Shown here one piece after another: positions 25,473 through 36,147 of a stretch of 64,000 nt of DNA. Numbering within the stretch: the first letter of the stretch is position 1; each line of letters starts with the position of its first letter. A program made the translations under genes and the position numbers. The stretch comes from Methylorubrum extorquens. Lineage in GTDB: Bacteria > Pseudomonadota > Alphaproteobacteria > Rhizobiales > Beijerinckiaceae. Under the pieces are notes generated by a model, which saw nothing but the letters and a program-made list of their open reading frames with translations, made no database searches and was not told the origin of the DNA. Location: assembly GCF_024169925.1 (NCBI RefSeq), contig NZ_JALJXF010000001.1, positions 3,416,001 to 3,480,000 on the forward strand. Direction: 5' to 3'.

Positions 25473-26963
25473 CTAGGAGTTAGCCCGAACGGCGTCGGGT
25501 GAGGCGGCTGCCGTCACATAGCCGGCCTTGAAATCCTCGTGAGATGCCAAGGCCTCGGGCCGGTAGGCGCCCCTGCCGGCGCACTGCGTCACCTCGGCCA
25601 TCTCGAACCGCTCGTAAACGGTCGGGTGAACCGGGGCGCCGGGCGGAACCGTCCGTGGCTTCACAGGCCAACCAAACCGGCCCAGCCGGGGCACCAGCCA
25701 GCGGGGGAAGATGCCGGCAATGGTGTCGCGCATGCTGGCGACCTCGCAGTGTTGCATGCCGTCCGCGGCCGGGTGCAGGCGCAACCGCCCGTTGCCAGGC
25801 TCGCCCGGCACCATGCCATCGACCAGCAGCGGGTTCGGAATGGTCGTCGCCTCCTCGACCATCCAGCCCAGGGCGATGTCGGATAGCCGGCTCTCGGCCT
25901 CGGGGTAGCTGCCTCCGATGTCGGAGTGGTTCCCCGCGAACCACATCTGGACGAGCGGCTCCGGCTCGTCGCCGACCTTCTCACGGACCGCACCCTTCTT
26001 GCCCCACCCGACCGGCGGGAAATCGGCGCGGGTCTCGTCGATGGCGAGCGCGTGCCGAGCGTAGCCGACGTGACCGGAGAGGAGGCGGTCGTAGTTGCCT
26101 GAGCGCCACTGCGCGAGGTGCCGATGGGTCTTCCCGTCGACCGGGCTCTTCTCGATGGTCTTCACCGCCGTCGGTAGCCAGCGCAACAGGATGAAGGCGC
26201 CCATCAGAGCCAGGATGGAAACGAACGGTCCCCAGAAGCCCGTATCGAACGAGAGGTCGAGCAGCGCCGCCGGCACCGCCGCTACGAGGGCGGCGAGCAG
26301 CGCTAAGCCTGCGCCGATGCCCCAGCGCAGCGGACCGGTCGAACCGAGCGAGGCCACGGTGTCGAAGACGCCTACGAAGTGTGGGGCTACGTTCGAGCGG
26401 AGCTCGTCGCCCGAGCCGTACCTATGTCGGAAGCGCCTGGCGAGCTCGAAGCGCTCCTGCTCGTACTGCGCCCGAGGCGAGCCGGCTCCGTACTCGTAGA
26501 CCTGCAGAACCGCCTCCTTGGCGATGGCGCGCGTTGCTCGGCGGAACCGGGGCAAGTAGCCATCCGGCGCCGTGGTCGGCACCCCACAAAGGAACAGCAC
26601 GTTGGCTACGCACCGAGCCGTGTAGGCGCCCCGGCTAAAGCCCACGAGATAGATCCGGTCGCCCGGCTCGTAGTGGTTGACGATGAACTCGTAGCAGTCG
26701 GTGATGTTTTTTGTGATGCCCAAGCCGGTCACAGAGGACAGCAGCTTCTGGAGCCGACGGTACGCACCGAGGAAGCCAGTGGCCGACCCGTCGGTGCCCA
26801 GCCCGGGGTCGTAGAAAGCGACTTGGTCGCGCGGGTCGATGCCGCTGTCCGGGCCGACCCGACAGACGCGGTAAAGCTTGTACACGTTGCTGAGCCGCTG
26901 CTCCTCGCGCAGCCCACCTTCCTGGCCGGTGCCATCGGAGAAGACCACGATGTTCTTCGGCAT
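25473..26963 (-). CDS. DUF2235 alpha/beta-hydrolase with membrane segments
   Basis: Start at ATG 26963 (MPKNIVVFSDGTGQEG); the frame runs eight codons further without support. The DUF2235 hallmarks are clear: N-terminal IVVFSDGTG with a following LSNVYKLYR, nucleophile elbow VGFSRGAYTAR (G-x-S-x-G), a WFAGNHSDIGGSY block (D and H of the hydrolase site), and a late helical lid. Two hydrophobic segments sit at about 220-265 (GLALLAALVAAVPAALL and FVSILALMGAFILL), so it is anchored in the membrane. The family includes type VI secretion phospholipase effectors (Tle1) and standalone proteins of unknown role. No VgrG or immunity gene is next to it. Within a defense island it might be a membrane-damaging abortive effector, which is speculation. 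Confidence 0.87.
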   Translation of the reverse strand: MPKNIVVFSDGTGQEGGLREEQRLSNVYKLYRVCRVGPDSGIDPRDQVAFYDPGLGTDGSATGFLGAYRRLQKLLSSVTGLGITKNITDCYEFIVNHYEPGDRIYLVGFSRGAYTARCVANVLFLCGVPTTAPDGYLPRFRRATRAIAKEAVLQVYEYGAGSPRAQYEQERFELARRFRHRYGSGDELRSNVAPHFVGVFDTVASLGSTGPLRWGIGAGLALLAALVAAVPAALLDLSFDTGFWGPFVSILALMGAFILLRWLPTAVKTIEKSPVDGKTHRHLAQWRSGNYDRLLSGHVGYARHALAIDETRADFPPVGWGKKGAVREKVGDEPEPLVQMWFAGNHSDIGGSYPEAESRLSDIALGWMVEEATTIPNPLLVDGMVPGEPGNGRLRLHPAADGMQHCEVASMRDTIAGIFPRWLVPRLGRFGWPVKPRTVPPGAPVHPTVYERFEMAEVTQCAGRGAYRPEALASHEDFKAGYVTAAASPDAVRANS

Positions 26964-27106
26964 GGCCCCCCCGGAACGCCTGGGCACGACTTCCCGTCGG
27001 CCAAGATACCCAACGTATTGGTTCGTCCTTTGTTCCGGCCACGCTCGTAACCGGTCGCGCGGAACTTTCCGCTTCTCCTTAGTAGACCGCGTGGTCTACC
27101 TTTCCT

Positions 27107-27871
27107 TCATCGGCTGAGGATGGTCCGCGACGAGAACTGCCGGTCGCTGCGATAGAGGCTCTCGACGATGCGCCCGTCGTCGCCATGGAAGATGGCCGAG
27201 ACCGCGTATTCGTCAGTTTTCCGGAATACGATGCCGGTCTCGTTTTCCGGTGTTGGTCCGTATGGAAGCGGGAATACTTCGACTTCGGCATCGGAATAGG
27301 CTTCGCGGGTGCCCGCGTAGGGGTCCGCCTTGCCGGCGCCGGAACCCTGACGATAGGCATGGAAGCGCCGAAGTGCATCCTCGATGCGTGTTCGGAAGTG
27401 CCGATCCTTGACCCGATGAATGGCGTCCAGCAGGACCTTGTGCTCCCTCTCATCGTGCAAGGGCCGCCGGCGGCCGACATCAGGTTGCCTACGGTTCCGC
27501 AGGAAGACCAGCATGCGGGATAGGTCCAGGTAACAGTCCAGCAAGTCGTCGTCTGATAGCGAGCTGCGGCTTTCCGCATATGGCACGAAGTGGCGGGTCC
27601 CGATCCGGTCGAACTCCTCGAAGCGGGCCAGCCTGGTGACGAGAGCATGCTCATCGGCCCAGAGCCGGTCCGGGCTCTTCGCCGTTTCCCGCTCCCAATT
27701 CCACGCCTTCTCATACGCCCGGCGCATCAGCTCGGGATCGGCTTCCATGATGAGGTTTGCGAACTCCCGCCTGAGCGTCTCTAAGTAGCGGCACTCGGCC
27801 TCATCGAGGTTGCGGGCGGCCTCGATGAGCTTGGCCTCCAGCCCTCCCGTTATCCATCTAAACAAACCCAC
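27107..27871 (-). CDS. Unknown 254-residue protein
   Basis: Starts MGLFRWITGGLEAKLIEAARN. The protein is largely helical in the first two thirds, rich in Arg, Glu and Leu (CRYLETLRREFANLIMEAD, RIEDALRRFHAYRQ), and ends in a beta-like region (TGIVFRKTDEYAVSAIFHGDD). No membrane segment, cysteine cluster or catalytic motif is recognised. It precedes the DUF2235 gene on the same strand with a 143-base gap, so the two may form a unit. The C-terminal part could be a sensor or immunity-like domain; no function is assigned. Confidence 0.65.
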   Translation of the reverse strand: MGLFRWITGGLEAKLIEAARNLDEAECRYLETLRREFANLIMEADPELMRRAYEKAWNWERETAKSPDRLWADEHALVTRLARFEEFDRIGTRHFVPYAESRSSLSDDDLLDCYLDLSRMLVFLRNRRQPDVGRRRPLHDEREHKVLLDAIHRVKDRHFRTRIEDALRRFHAYRQGSGAGKADPYAGTREAYSDAEVEVFPLPYGPTPENETGIVFRKTDEYAVSAIFHGDDGRIVESLYRSDRQFSSRTILSR

Positions 27872-28049
27872 GATTCGCCCCCTTTACGCTGCTGAGAGCG
27901 TAACAGACGACATGCGCTCGTTGCGATGAGCCCTCGGCGTGGCGGTCGTCATCGGCCTGCTCTACGAGATGCCATCGCCGGTTGGGTCAAAGCCCGGAGT
28001 TTGAACGACTTGGTACACGCCTCAAGACGATTTGAGATCGATCCAGGTC

Positions 28050-29294
28050 TCAGCCCGTGGAAACGATCTCCTTCTCCCACCTGTCGATGATGTTATCGAG
28101 CCGTCGAAATATGCCGGCATCTAAGTCGGGATCGACGACAAGGGCAGCATTCACAAACCCTGGCGCTCCTTCCACGGCGGGCAGTCTCCAGGCGTTGTAC
28201 CCGATGACGCCGTCACGTGTGCCTTTGGGCGGCGTCCGCCATTCCCTCCACCGAGATGCAAGCTCCGGGCTGGTGCGTTCGAGCTCCTCGAAGTCGATGG
28301 TCCAGTGGCGGTCTGAGACGGTCCCGAATTCAGGAGTGAACCGGGGCAAGAGATAATCGCGGACAATGTTGTCGAGATCGTGGAGCACCCCAGATGGCGT
28401 ATTGAAGTCAGGGCGGACGATAAGCTGCAGCCCAACAGGTACGACCAGCGGCTTCAGCAGCCAGTCCCACCTTGCCTTAAAGCAAGCTATCGCCGAGTCG
28501 ATACGATGTCGGAAATCATTCGAATTGCCACGCGCGGTCGGGAGCTCGCCTACATCAATGCGAAAAGACGATTTTCGCATCAGTTGTACCCAGGCCTCAG
28601 GTTCAATGGGCTGAAACGGCCCTCTCGGACACCTATAAAGATAGGCCAACATTTCGATGTCAAGAATCGATTTACGCAAGAAGACGTCCTGCGCCCCGCT
28701 CCTAGTGAGTTTCAGCATCGCCTCATAAAGCAGATCACCCATCCTGCTTCGCTGTGCAGCCTCATTATCCTTCATTCTTTTCAGATCACGGATCGCTTCT
28801 TCCCTTATCTCCTTCTCGTACTCATCTTGGGGGTTGTCGTAGTACAGCGCCATCATGGCTTCTAACCCCAACTCGACATCATCGAGCATCGATCTCAGTG
28901 GTCTGGCCTCGACGGAGATGGAGGGATAATCCTCCCCGTGGCGGCATAGAACTTCAAGTGCATGGATTTGGGAGTCATCCTTATACAGTAGGCTTTTTTG
29001 CCGAATGCCGACTCGTGCTTCGACCATCCCGAACAGATCCAGCAGATTTTTGGCGATAGTATGCACGTGCGGCGCGGTTTTGCTCGTTGTTGCAAGGTCA
29101 ACACGCAGAGCGATACTGCCCCTGAATGAAGACCTCTTCAACTCGCTCATTTTTTGCGCCAATGTTTCTTGAAATGCATCCTTGTCTTTGGCAGACATCT
29201 TTTTGGATTGAGGCTCTATATCGTCGATCCAAATTCGCAGCCGCTTGTTCTTGCGGCGTCGATATTGAGCCAGCTTTCCCTTTGGCGTCTCCAT
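28050..29294 (-). CDS. Unknown protein with two RusA-like segments
   Basis: ATG at 29294 (METPKGKLAQYRRRKNK); the frame extends 18 codons upstream but lies in the divergent promoter region. The 414 residues start with a basic tail. Two stretches resemble RusA-type Holliday-junction resolvases: TIAKNLLDLFG with LLYKDDSQIHALEV, and later VRPDFNTPSGVLHDLDNIVR. RusA carries 'D-L-D-N-L-.K...DAL' followed by 'L-D-D-.Q-V', so the elements occur here split across a possible tandem repeat. The gene is less GC-rich than its neighbours, which suggests a separate origin. It is divergent from the Abi_C gene. A DNA-processing role in defense is plausible but unproven. Confidence 0.65.
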   Translation of the reverse strand: METPKGKLAQYRRRKNKRLRIWIDDIEPQSKKMSAKDKDAFQETLAQKMSELKRSSFRGSIALRVDLATTSKTAPHVHTIAKNLLDLFGMVEARVGIRQKSLLYKDDSQIHALEVLCRHGEDYPSISVEARPLRSMLDDVELGLEAMMALYYDNPQDEYEKEIREEAIRDLKRMKDNEAAQRSRMGDLLYEAMLKLTRSGAQDVFLRKSILDIEMLAYLYRCPRGPFQPIEPEAWVQLMRKSSFRIDVGELPTARGNSNDFRHRIDSAIACFKARWDWLLKPLVVPVGLQLIVRPDFNTPSGVLHDLDNIVRDYLLPRFTPEFGTVSDRHWTIDFEELERTSPELASRWREWRTPPKGTRDGVIGYNAWRLPAVEGAPGFVNAALVVDPDLDAGIFRRLDNIIDRWEKEIVSTG

Positions 29295-29577
29295 GAATGG
29301 GCGTGCGGAAACCGGTGAACTGCCCGAACGCCGTCTGCTACGCCTCATCCGATCTGATCCTTAGCAATCTGTGGCCAACACTATGCAGCCTTTGGGCATT
29401 GAACCAACGATGGCCGCTCCCGCTCGAAATGATATCTCAGGTTGCGGAGCGATATCGGGCATGGAACCGACAGGACCGCTCCGAGCAGGCTATCATAGCA
29501 AGCGCATTTCAACGGTCGGCACGATATACAGGCGACATGGCCAAGGGCCGTCCACGCAGAATCATACGAGGTTGGAA

Positions 29578-30405
29578 ATGCCGACGGCGCGGCGCATCCC
29601 CGACGTCTTTCAGGATGATGAAAGGCTAGCAGGCCGCCTGAAGGTTGCTCTCGCCGAAGCGCTATCGCGCCGATTTGGCGAAAGCGACTGGAAGAAGTTT
29701 GCGGCCCTCCATGGCCTGACTGAGCGCCTGGAGCGCCATCCTCGCTTCTATCGGAGCTTGAGTTGGGGCGACGACGATCACGAAGGACATGTCGTCGATT
29801 TGGTAAACAACCTCTTTTCGGACGACGAGGATGCGTTCGCTGCCCTGTTCGATAACAAGGATGTGCGGTTCTGGCTCGCAACGCATGGGTACCGAGACAT
29901 CGTCGAGTTATGGGAAGGTACTGGCGATCCACTGTTGGCTGCCCTTGCACACGGAATGTCCGAGGTCAGCGCATCCCGCGATATTGTGGACCTTGATGCC
30001 TACGCGGCACGCATCGAGAAGTCCCTTCCGTCCGATCCCCACGGTGCGCTCGGCGCAACCAAGGACATGCTCGAAGCGACAATGCGTTCGATCCTGCGCA
30101 AGCGAGGCGAGACCGATTTCGAGAAACTCGATTTTCCTGGGCTAACCGGGCGCTGCTTCACCCTGCTCGGAATGGCGCCGAACACGCCTCCGGCAACGCC
30201 GAGCGAAAAGTACCTGCGGAAGATGGCGTCCAGCGCCCGGGCGATGATCGAGAGCGCCAATGAGCTTCGGAATCTCGCGGGGACCGGCCATGGACGGGTC
30301 GTCGGTGAGGAGGTTGCGGTATCGCCTGACGACGCGAGCTTGGTCGGTTCGTCCGGCTTGGTTTTGGCGGCGTGGCTCCTTCGCCGGCACCAGACTGCTC
30401 CTTGA
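29578..30405 (+). CDS. Abi_C domain (HEPN-type) abortive-infection protein
   Basis: Start at ATG 29578 with GAGG ten bases upstream; the frame is open from 29371 but that leader is not protein-like. The 275-residue protein has an N-terminal helical region with repeated acidic stretches. The C-terminal Abi_C domain has LGATKDMLEATMRSILRKRG and ELRNLAGTGHGR. The latter holds the R231-N...H238 pattern (Rx4-6H) typical of HEPN ribonucleases and the 'RN..GtGHG' block of Abi_C. It would be a toxic RNase triggered by infection. It is the rightmost cargo gene, about 130 bases from the transposon end. Confidence 0.82.
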   Translation: MPTARRIPDVFQDDERLAGRLKVALAEALSRRFGESDWKKFAALHGLTERLERHPRFYRSLSWGDDDHEGHVVDLVNNLFSDDEDAFAALFDNKDVRFWLATHGYRDIVELWEGTGDPLLAALAHGMSEVSASRDIVDLDAYAARIEKSLPSDPHGALGATKDMLEATMRSILRKRGETDFEKLDFPGLTGRCFTLLGMAPNTPPATPSEKYLRKMASSARAMIESANELRNLAGTGHGRVVGEEVAVSPDDASLVGSSGLVLAAWLLRRHQTAP

Positions 30406-30467
30406 GGAGTCTCCAACGTGAGCGAGGCCGCCTTCTCTCGAAAGCAGCCTCGCCTAACGTCAGGTCA

Positions 30468-30857
30468 CTAGCCCACCCAAAGCAGATGCCTCAAAGCGGG
30501 AATTTGATCTCGAAAACGTAACATTGCGCCCGAGATCACGTTCATGGCGCGAATCACCATGAACAGCACGAACGCGATGATCGTGAAGTTGACGGCGAGC
30601 GTCAGGAACTGGCCGTAGCCGATCACCGCGCCGACTTTCTTCGCCTCGGCATAGGGCATGCCCGCCTGCACCTTGGACGACAACGGGATGTAGTAGTTCG
30701 AGAAATCGAGGCCGCCGGTCACCGCGCCGATGATCGGCATGATGACGTCCTGAACCAGCGACGTGACGATGGCGCCGAACGCCGCGCCGATGATCACGCC
30801 GACGGCGAGATCCACCACGTTGCCGCGCAGCGCGAATTTCTTGAACTCTTCCAACAT
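30468..30857 (-). CDS. mscL: MscL large-conductance mechanosensitive channel with transposon-encoded C-terminus
   Basis: MscL opens under membrane tension and releases solutes during hypo-osmotic shock. Start [20 protein letters not shown] at 30857. The first membrane helix ([17 protein letters not shown]), periplasmic loop, and second helix ([19 protein letters not shown]) are complete. At residues AMNV the gene crosses the CGTTC duplication. The following [11 protein letters not shown] ... LLWVG and the TAG are encoded by the transposon end. The lost part is the cytoplasmic linker and helix bundle, still present at 757-868. In E. coli the C-terminal bundle can be removed with the channel still gating, so this 129-residue version may still work; here that is inference. 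Confidence 0.92.
   Translation of the reverse strand: MLEEFKKFALRGNVVDLAVGVIIGAAFGAIVTSLVQDVIMPIIGAVTGGLDFSNYYIPLSSKVQAGMPYAEAKKVGAVIGYGQFLTLAVNFTIIAFVLFMVIRAMNVISGAMLRFRDQIPALRHLLWVG
30515..30538 (-). repeat. Right terminal inverted repeat
   Basis: Read on the minus strand, it starts TGATCTCGGGC and pairs with the left end. It also encodes the first residues of the replacement tail of the truncated MscL, so it is both a transposase recognition end and coding sequence. Confidence 0.75.
30539..30543. repeat. Target-site duplication, right copy (CGTTC)
   Basis: This second copy of CGTTC abuts the AGATCA terminus of the element. On the minus strand it lies in the Asn-Val codons of mscL (ATG AAC GT|G). 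Confidence 0.9.
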
Positions 30858-31270
30858 ACTTGGACTCCTTGAACCACCGGCTCCGGCGCAGGCCGTTGCG
30901 TGCACAGCTATGCCGCAGGTCGTGGCCGCCAAGGCAAGCCGATAAAGAGGAAGCCCTGCCGATGACGGTTTGCCACCACGCAGCGTTGCCGATTCCCGCC
31001 GGTGCGAAGCGAACCAGCCGTACGCAATTCAAACGGCTAAGCTGAAAGCAAATCGCGGGACACTGCAATCTTCGGCCCCTGTCGCGCTGCGATCCGGCGA
31101 TCTTTCAGAAAAACTCCGAAACAATTCCAAGGGCTGTGCGGGCGATCTGCTCTACCTGCTTAGAGGGATTGGGGCTTTTTCCGTCTCCGTTTAGCATCAG
31201 TTCATTTTTCAATTGCTACCGAAAGGTGACTACTTCAAACGCCCTGCCCTATCCCGAGGTGCCCATCCGG
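30858..31270. other. Divergent intergenic region mscL / NepR-EcfG
   Basis: 412 bases without a convincing gene. It must contain the promoters of both neighbours. I looked for a GGAAC-N16/17-CGTT EcfG-type promoter and did not find one. Confidence 0.5.
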
Positions 31271-31978
31271 ATGCCCGACGAACTGATTCGCAGCCAATTG
31301 CCGGAAGATCCCGGTTTTGTACGGGGTGAAGCGGCAAAAGCCGTTCCGCGCCAGTTGGCTCTCGCCTTGCGGGATTACTTCGATCTGGCGGAGCAAGCTC
31401 CGTTGCCGAGCCCGCTGGCGGCGCTGTTGCGGCAGTTCGAGACAGCTCTCGCCGCCCACGGCGGACAGGTCGAAGCCATCTTCCGCGACGATCTGGTGAA
31501 AGCGCTGCCGATGTTGCGCACCTTCGCGATCTCGCTCACGGCCAACCCGACCCGTGCCGACGATCTCGTTCAGGAGACGATGGTGAAGGCCTGGGCCAAC
31601 CGCGAGCGGTTCACGCCGGGCACGAACTTCACGGCGTGGTTGTTCACCATCCTACGCAATCAGTTCTACACCGAGATTCGCAAGGGCCGCCGCGAAGTCG
31701 AGGATGCCGACGGCGTCCATGCCGGCACGCTCACCGCTCACCCCGACCAGGAGCACGCGGCGGGACTGCGGATGGTGATGAACTTGATCGGCACCTTGCC
31801 GCTGCCGCAGCGGCAGGCGCTTCTGCTCGTCGGTGCCGAGGGCTTCACCTACGAGGAAGCGGCCGAGCAGCTTGGCTGTCAGGTCGGCACAGTCAAGAGT
31901 CGCGTCAGCCGCGCCCGCGCCTTCCTCGTCGATTCGTACGAAGGCCTTCCGGATGGATTGTCGGCGGCACGGGCCTGA
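31271..31978 (+). CDS. EcfG-type sigma factor with an N-terminal NepR-like domain
   Basis: Start at ATG 31271 (MPDELIRSQL); an upstream extension to 31136 lacks support. The 235 residues combine two modules. Residues 26-60 (PRQLALALRDYFDLAEQAPL then PSPLAALLRQFETAL) follow the NepR anti-sigma pattern. Residues 73-140 hold sigma region 2 (ADDLVQETMVKAWAN, GTNFTAWLFTILRNQFY) and 165-220 region 4 (LPLPQRQALLLVGAEGFTYE and GCQVGTVKSRVSRARAFL), which match EcfG (ECF15) closely. EcfG drives the alphaproteobacterial general stress response and NepR inhibits it. A fusion suggests a sigma factor that inhibits itself until phosphorylated PhyR takes the NepR part away. Family placement is strong; the NepR part is a by-eye match. 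Confidence 0.85.
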   Translation: MPDELIRSQLPEDPGFVRGEAAKAVPRQLALALRDYFDLAEQAPLPSPLAALLRQFETALAAHGGQVEAIFRDDLVKALPMLRTFAISLTANPTRADDLVQETMVKAWANRERFTPGTNFTAWLFTILRNQFYTEIRKGRREVEDADGVHAGTLTAHPDQEHAAGLRMVMNLIGTLPLPQRQALLLVGAEGFTYEEAAEQLGCQVGTVKSRVSRARAFLVDSYEGLPDGLSAARA

Positions 31979-32040
31979 CCCGGGCCACCGTCCATCGGCA
32001 TCGTCCCGAGAGCCGTCACCGGCCCTTCGGGCTCACGCCA

Positions 32041-34551
<2,511 letters not shown>

Positions 34552-34700
34552 CTATTTCCGTCTCGTCTTCATATAGGCGTTCCCCCCTGATTTTGCATCG
34601 CTTTTTACGTCTGGAAAGCGTTGTTGCGTGCTCTTTGTGGACCGATCGCGTTAACGACGCGTAAGGGCTCTTCAGCACGCCGTCGCGCGAATGGACAACA

Positions 34701-35315
34701 TCAGGTCGCGGGGTTCCCGCGTGCATCCTTGAGTTCGATCCGCGCTCCGGATCGAAGCGACAGCGCCTCCAGATCGGCTTTCAATCTCGCGCCGTTAAAG
34801 CTCCGTTCCGGGAAGGTGTCGGCGGAGGGCTGAAACGAAATCGTCGTTCCGCAATGATCGTCCGTGATCGCCCGGATGCCAAGCGGCGAGAGCTGCACAC
34901 CGTGCCGGAATGCTAGATCGAACGACGTGCCCCCAATCCGGCTCTCGATCTGTAGCCAGTATGAAAGTGCGTTGACGACACACAGCCCCGTCTGTTCGAC
35001 ACCGCCCGCGAGATCTTTCGGATCGAGCCGCGTCATCGCGGCTTCCAACTCACTGATTTCGCCGCCGCTGCCCGGCTCGCCGGACAAGCCCGGACCATCG
35101 TCAGAGACAGTGCAGGAACCGTCAGCGTCGAGGCACACCCGAATACAGCCAGCGCAGCGACCGGAGCGCTCGCGAAGCGCATAACTCACGGTGGCGAGCA
35201 CCATGTTGTGCAGCCCAGTCCCGTCCTCCGTATCGCCGATGTACATGCGCGGCCGGACGCGCACGGCTCCGAGGCCGAGAAAGACTCGGATCGAACCGGC
35301 ATCGGACGCCATCAT
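34701..35315 (-). CDS. Degenerate GyrB-like ATPase-domain protein
   Basis: Located just upstream of gyrB on the same strand. ATG at 35315 has GGGAG nine bases upstream; an ATG at 35351 is possible. The 204-residue protein aligns with the first ~230 residues of GyrB: SIRVFLGLGAVRVRPRMYIG, DTEDGTGLHNM, VSDDGPGLSG, and VVNALSYWLQIESR. Where GyrB has [10 protein letters not shown], with the catalytic Glu and the Mg-binding Asn, this protein has MVLATVSYAL. The ATP-lid GGLHGVG is also replaced (AGGVEQTGLC). No transducer, TOPRIM or tail exists. It probably cannot hydrolyse ATP normally. It may be a decayed duplicate or a regulator that mimics the GyrB N-gate. Confidence 0.75.
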   Translation of the reverse strand: MMASDAGSIRVFLGLGAVRVRPRMYIGDTEDGTGLHNMVLATVSYALRERSGRCAGCIRVCLDADGSCTVSDDGPGLSGEPGSGGEISELEAAMTRLDPKDLAGGVEQTGLCVVNALSYWLQIESRIGGTSFDLAFRHGVQLSPLGIRAITDDHCGTTISFQPSADTFPERSFNGARLKADLEALSLRSGARIELKDARGNPAT

Positions 35316-35430
35316 GTCGAGCACTCCCGCATCATCGCCCAAATAGCGCACGCTGCCGGCCCGACCGTTCGAGTCTCACCCGACACGGTGGCCGGCCGGT
35401 GAAGCCGTGCGGGCGACGATCCAGACCGTT

Positions 35431-36075
35431 TCATCCCTGCAGGAACGGGTTCGTCATCCGCTCCTGCCCGAGCGTTCCGGTCGGCCCATGGCCGGGGATG
35501 AAGGCGACGTCGTCGCCGAGCGGCAGCACCTTCTCCTTGATCATCCGGATCAGTTGCTCATGGCTGCCGCCGGGCAGGTCGGTCCGGCCGATCGACCCCT
35601 GGAACACCACGTCGCCGACCAGGGCGAAACGGGCATCGCGGCTCATGAAGACGACGCTGCCGGGGGAGTGGCCGGGGGCGTGCCAGATGTCGAAGGTCAG
35701 GCCGCCGACGGTGACCGTGTCGCCCTCGTTGAGCCAGCGATCCGGCGTGACCGCGCGGGCGCCGTCGATCCCGTAATTCGCGCCCGTCTCGGGCAGGGAA
35801 TCGAGCAGGAACCGGTCGGCTTCGTGCGGGCCCTCGACGGGAACGCCGAGGCGCTCCTTCAGCTCGGCGGCGCCGCCCGCATGGTCGATATGGCCGTGGG
35901 TGAGCAGGATCTTCTCGACCGTCACGCCCTGCGCGCGGATCGCCGCCTCGATCCGGTCCAGGTCTCCACCGGGATCGACCACGGCGCCGGCCTTGGTGGC
36001 GTCGTCCCAGACCAAGGTGCAGTTCTGCTGGAACGGGGTGACCGGAATGATCGCGGCGCGGGGCGTGGCGGGCAT
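35431..36075 (-). CDS. MBL-fold metallo-hydrolase (glyoxalase II-like, YcbL type)
   Basis: 214 residues with the metallo-beta-lactamase motif LTHGHIDHAGG, later HAPGHSPGSV, the metal-bridging Asp in ALVGDVVFQGSIG and a final FIPGHGPTG histidine. The short form without the C-terminal glyoxalase II substrate domain matches YcbL-like enzymes, which can hydrolyse S-lactoylglutathione or related thioesters. In a methylotroph, a role in glutathione-linked aldehyde detoxification is possible. Next on this strand comes a thioesterase gene 72 bases upstream, so the two may be co-expressed. Confidence 0.88.
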   Translation of the reverse strand: MPATPRAAIIPVTPFQQNCTLVWDDATKAGAVVDPGGDLDRIEAAIRAQGVTVEKILLTHGHIDHAGGAAELKERLGVPVEGPHEADRFLLDSLPETGANYGIDGARAVTPDRWLNEGDTVTVGGLTFDIWHAPGHSPGSVVFMSRDARFALVGDVVFQGSIGRTDLPGGSHEQLIRMIKEKVLPLGDDVAFIPGHGPTGTLGQERMTNPFLQG

Positions 36076-36147
36076 ACGGACTCGGCGGTTCGAGGATGTC
36101 GCCCCGGTTCTAGACCGTCACGCCGGGAAGCGCCAAGGGGAGGCGCC

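Larger units (their letters stand above)
869..30538. mobile_element. Tn7-like transposon inserted in mscL, carrying a defense island
   Basis: The element is bounded by inverted TGATCT ends and a CGTTC duplication. It encodes TnsA-, TnsB-, TnsC- and TniQ/TnsD-like proteins in one leftward operon (7932-1857). About 22.5 kb of cargo lies between tnsA and the right end: an FtsH-like protease, a phosphoesterase, type I Zorya plus a fifth gene, an SMC-nuclease operon, a DUF2235 protein, unknown genes and an Abi_C protein. No guide RNA, Cas gene, TnsE or second transposase is visible, so targeting would rest on TniQ. The tnsC gene has a frameshift and tnsA a degenerate active site, so the copy may now be immobile. 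Boundaries come directly from the duplication and the split gene. Confidence 0.93.

Noticed and set aside
30858..31270. EcfG-type promoter before the fusion sigma gene
   Set aside because: No GGAAC box with a correctly spaced CGTT was found.
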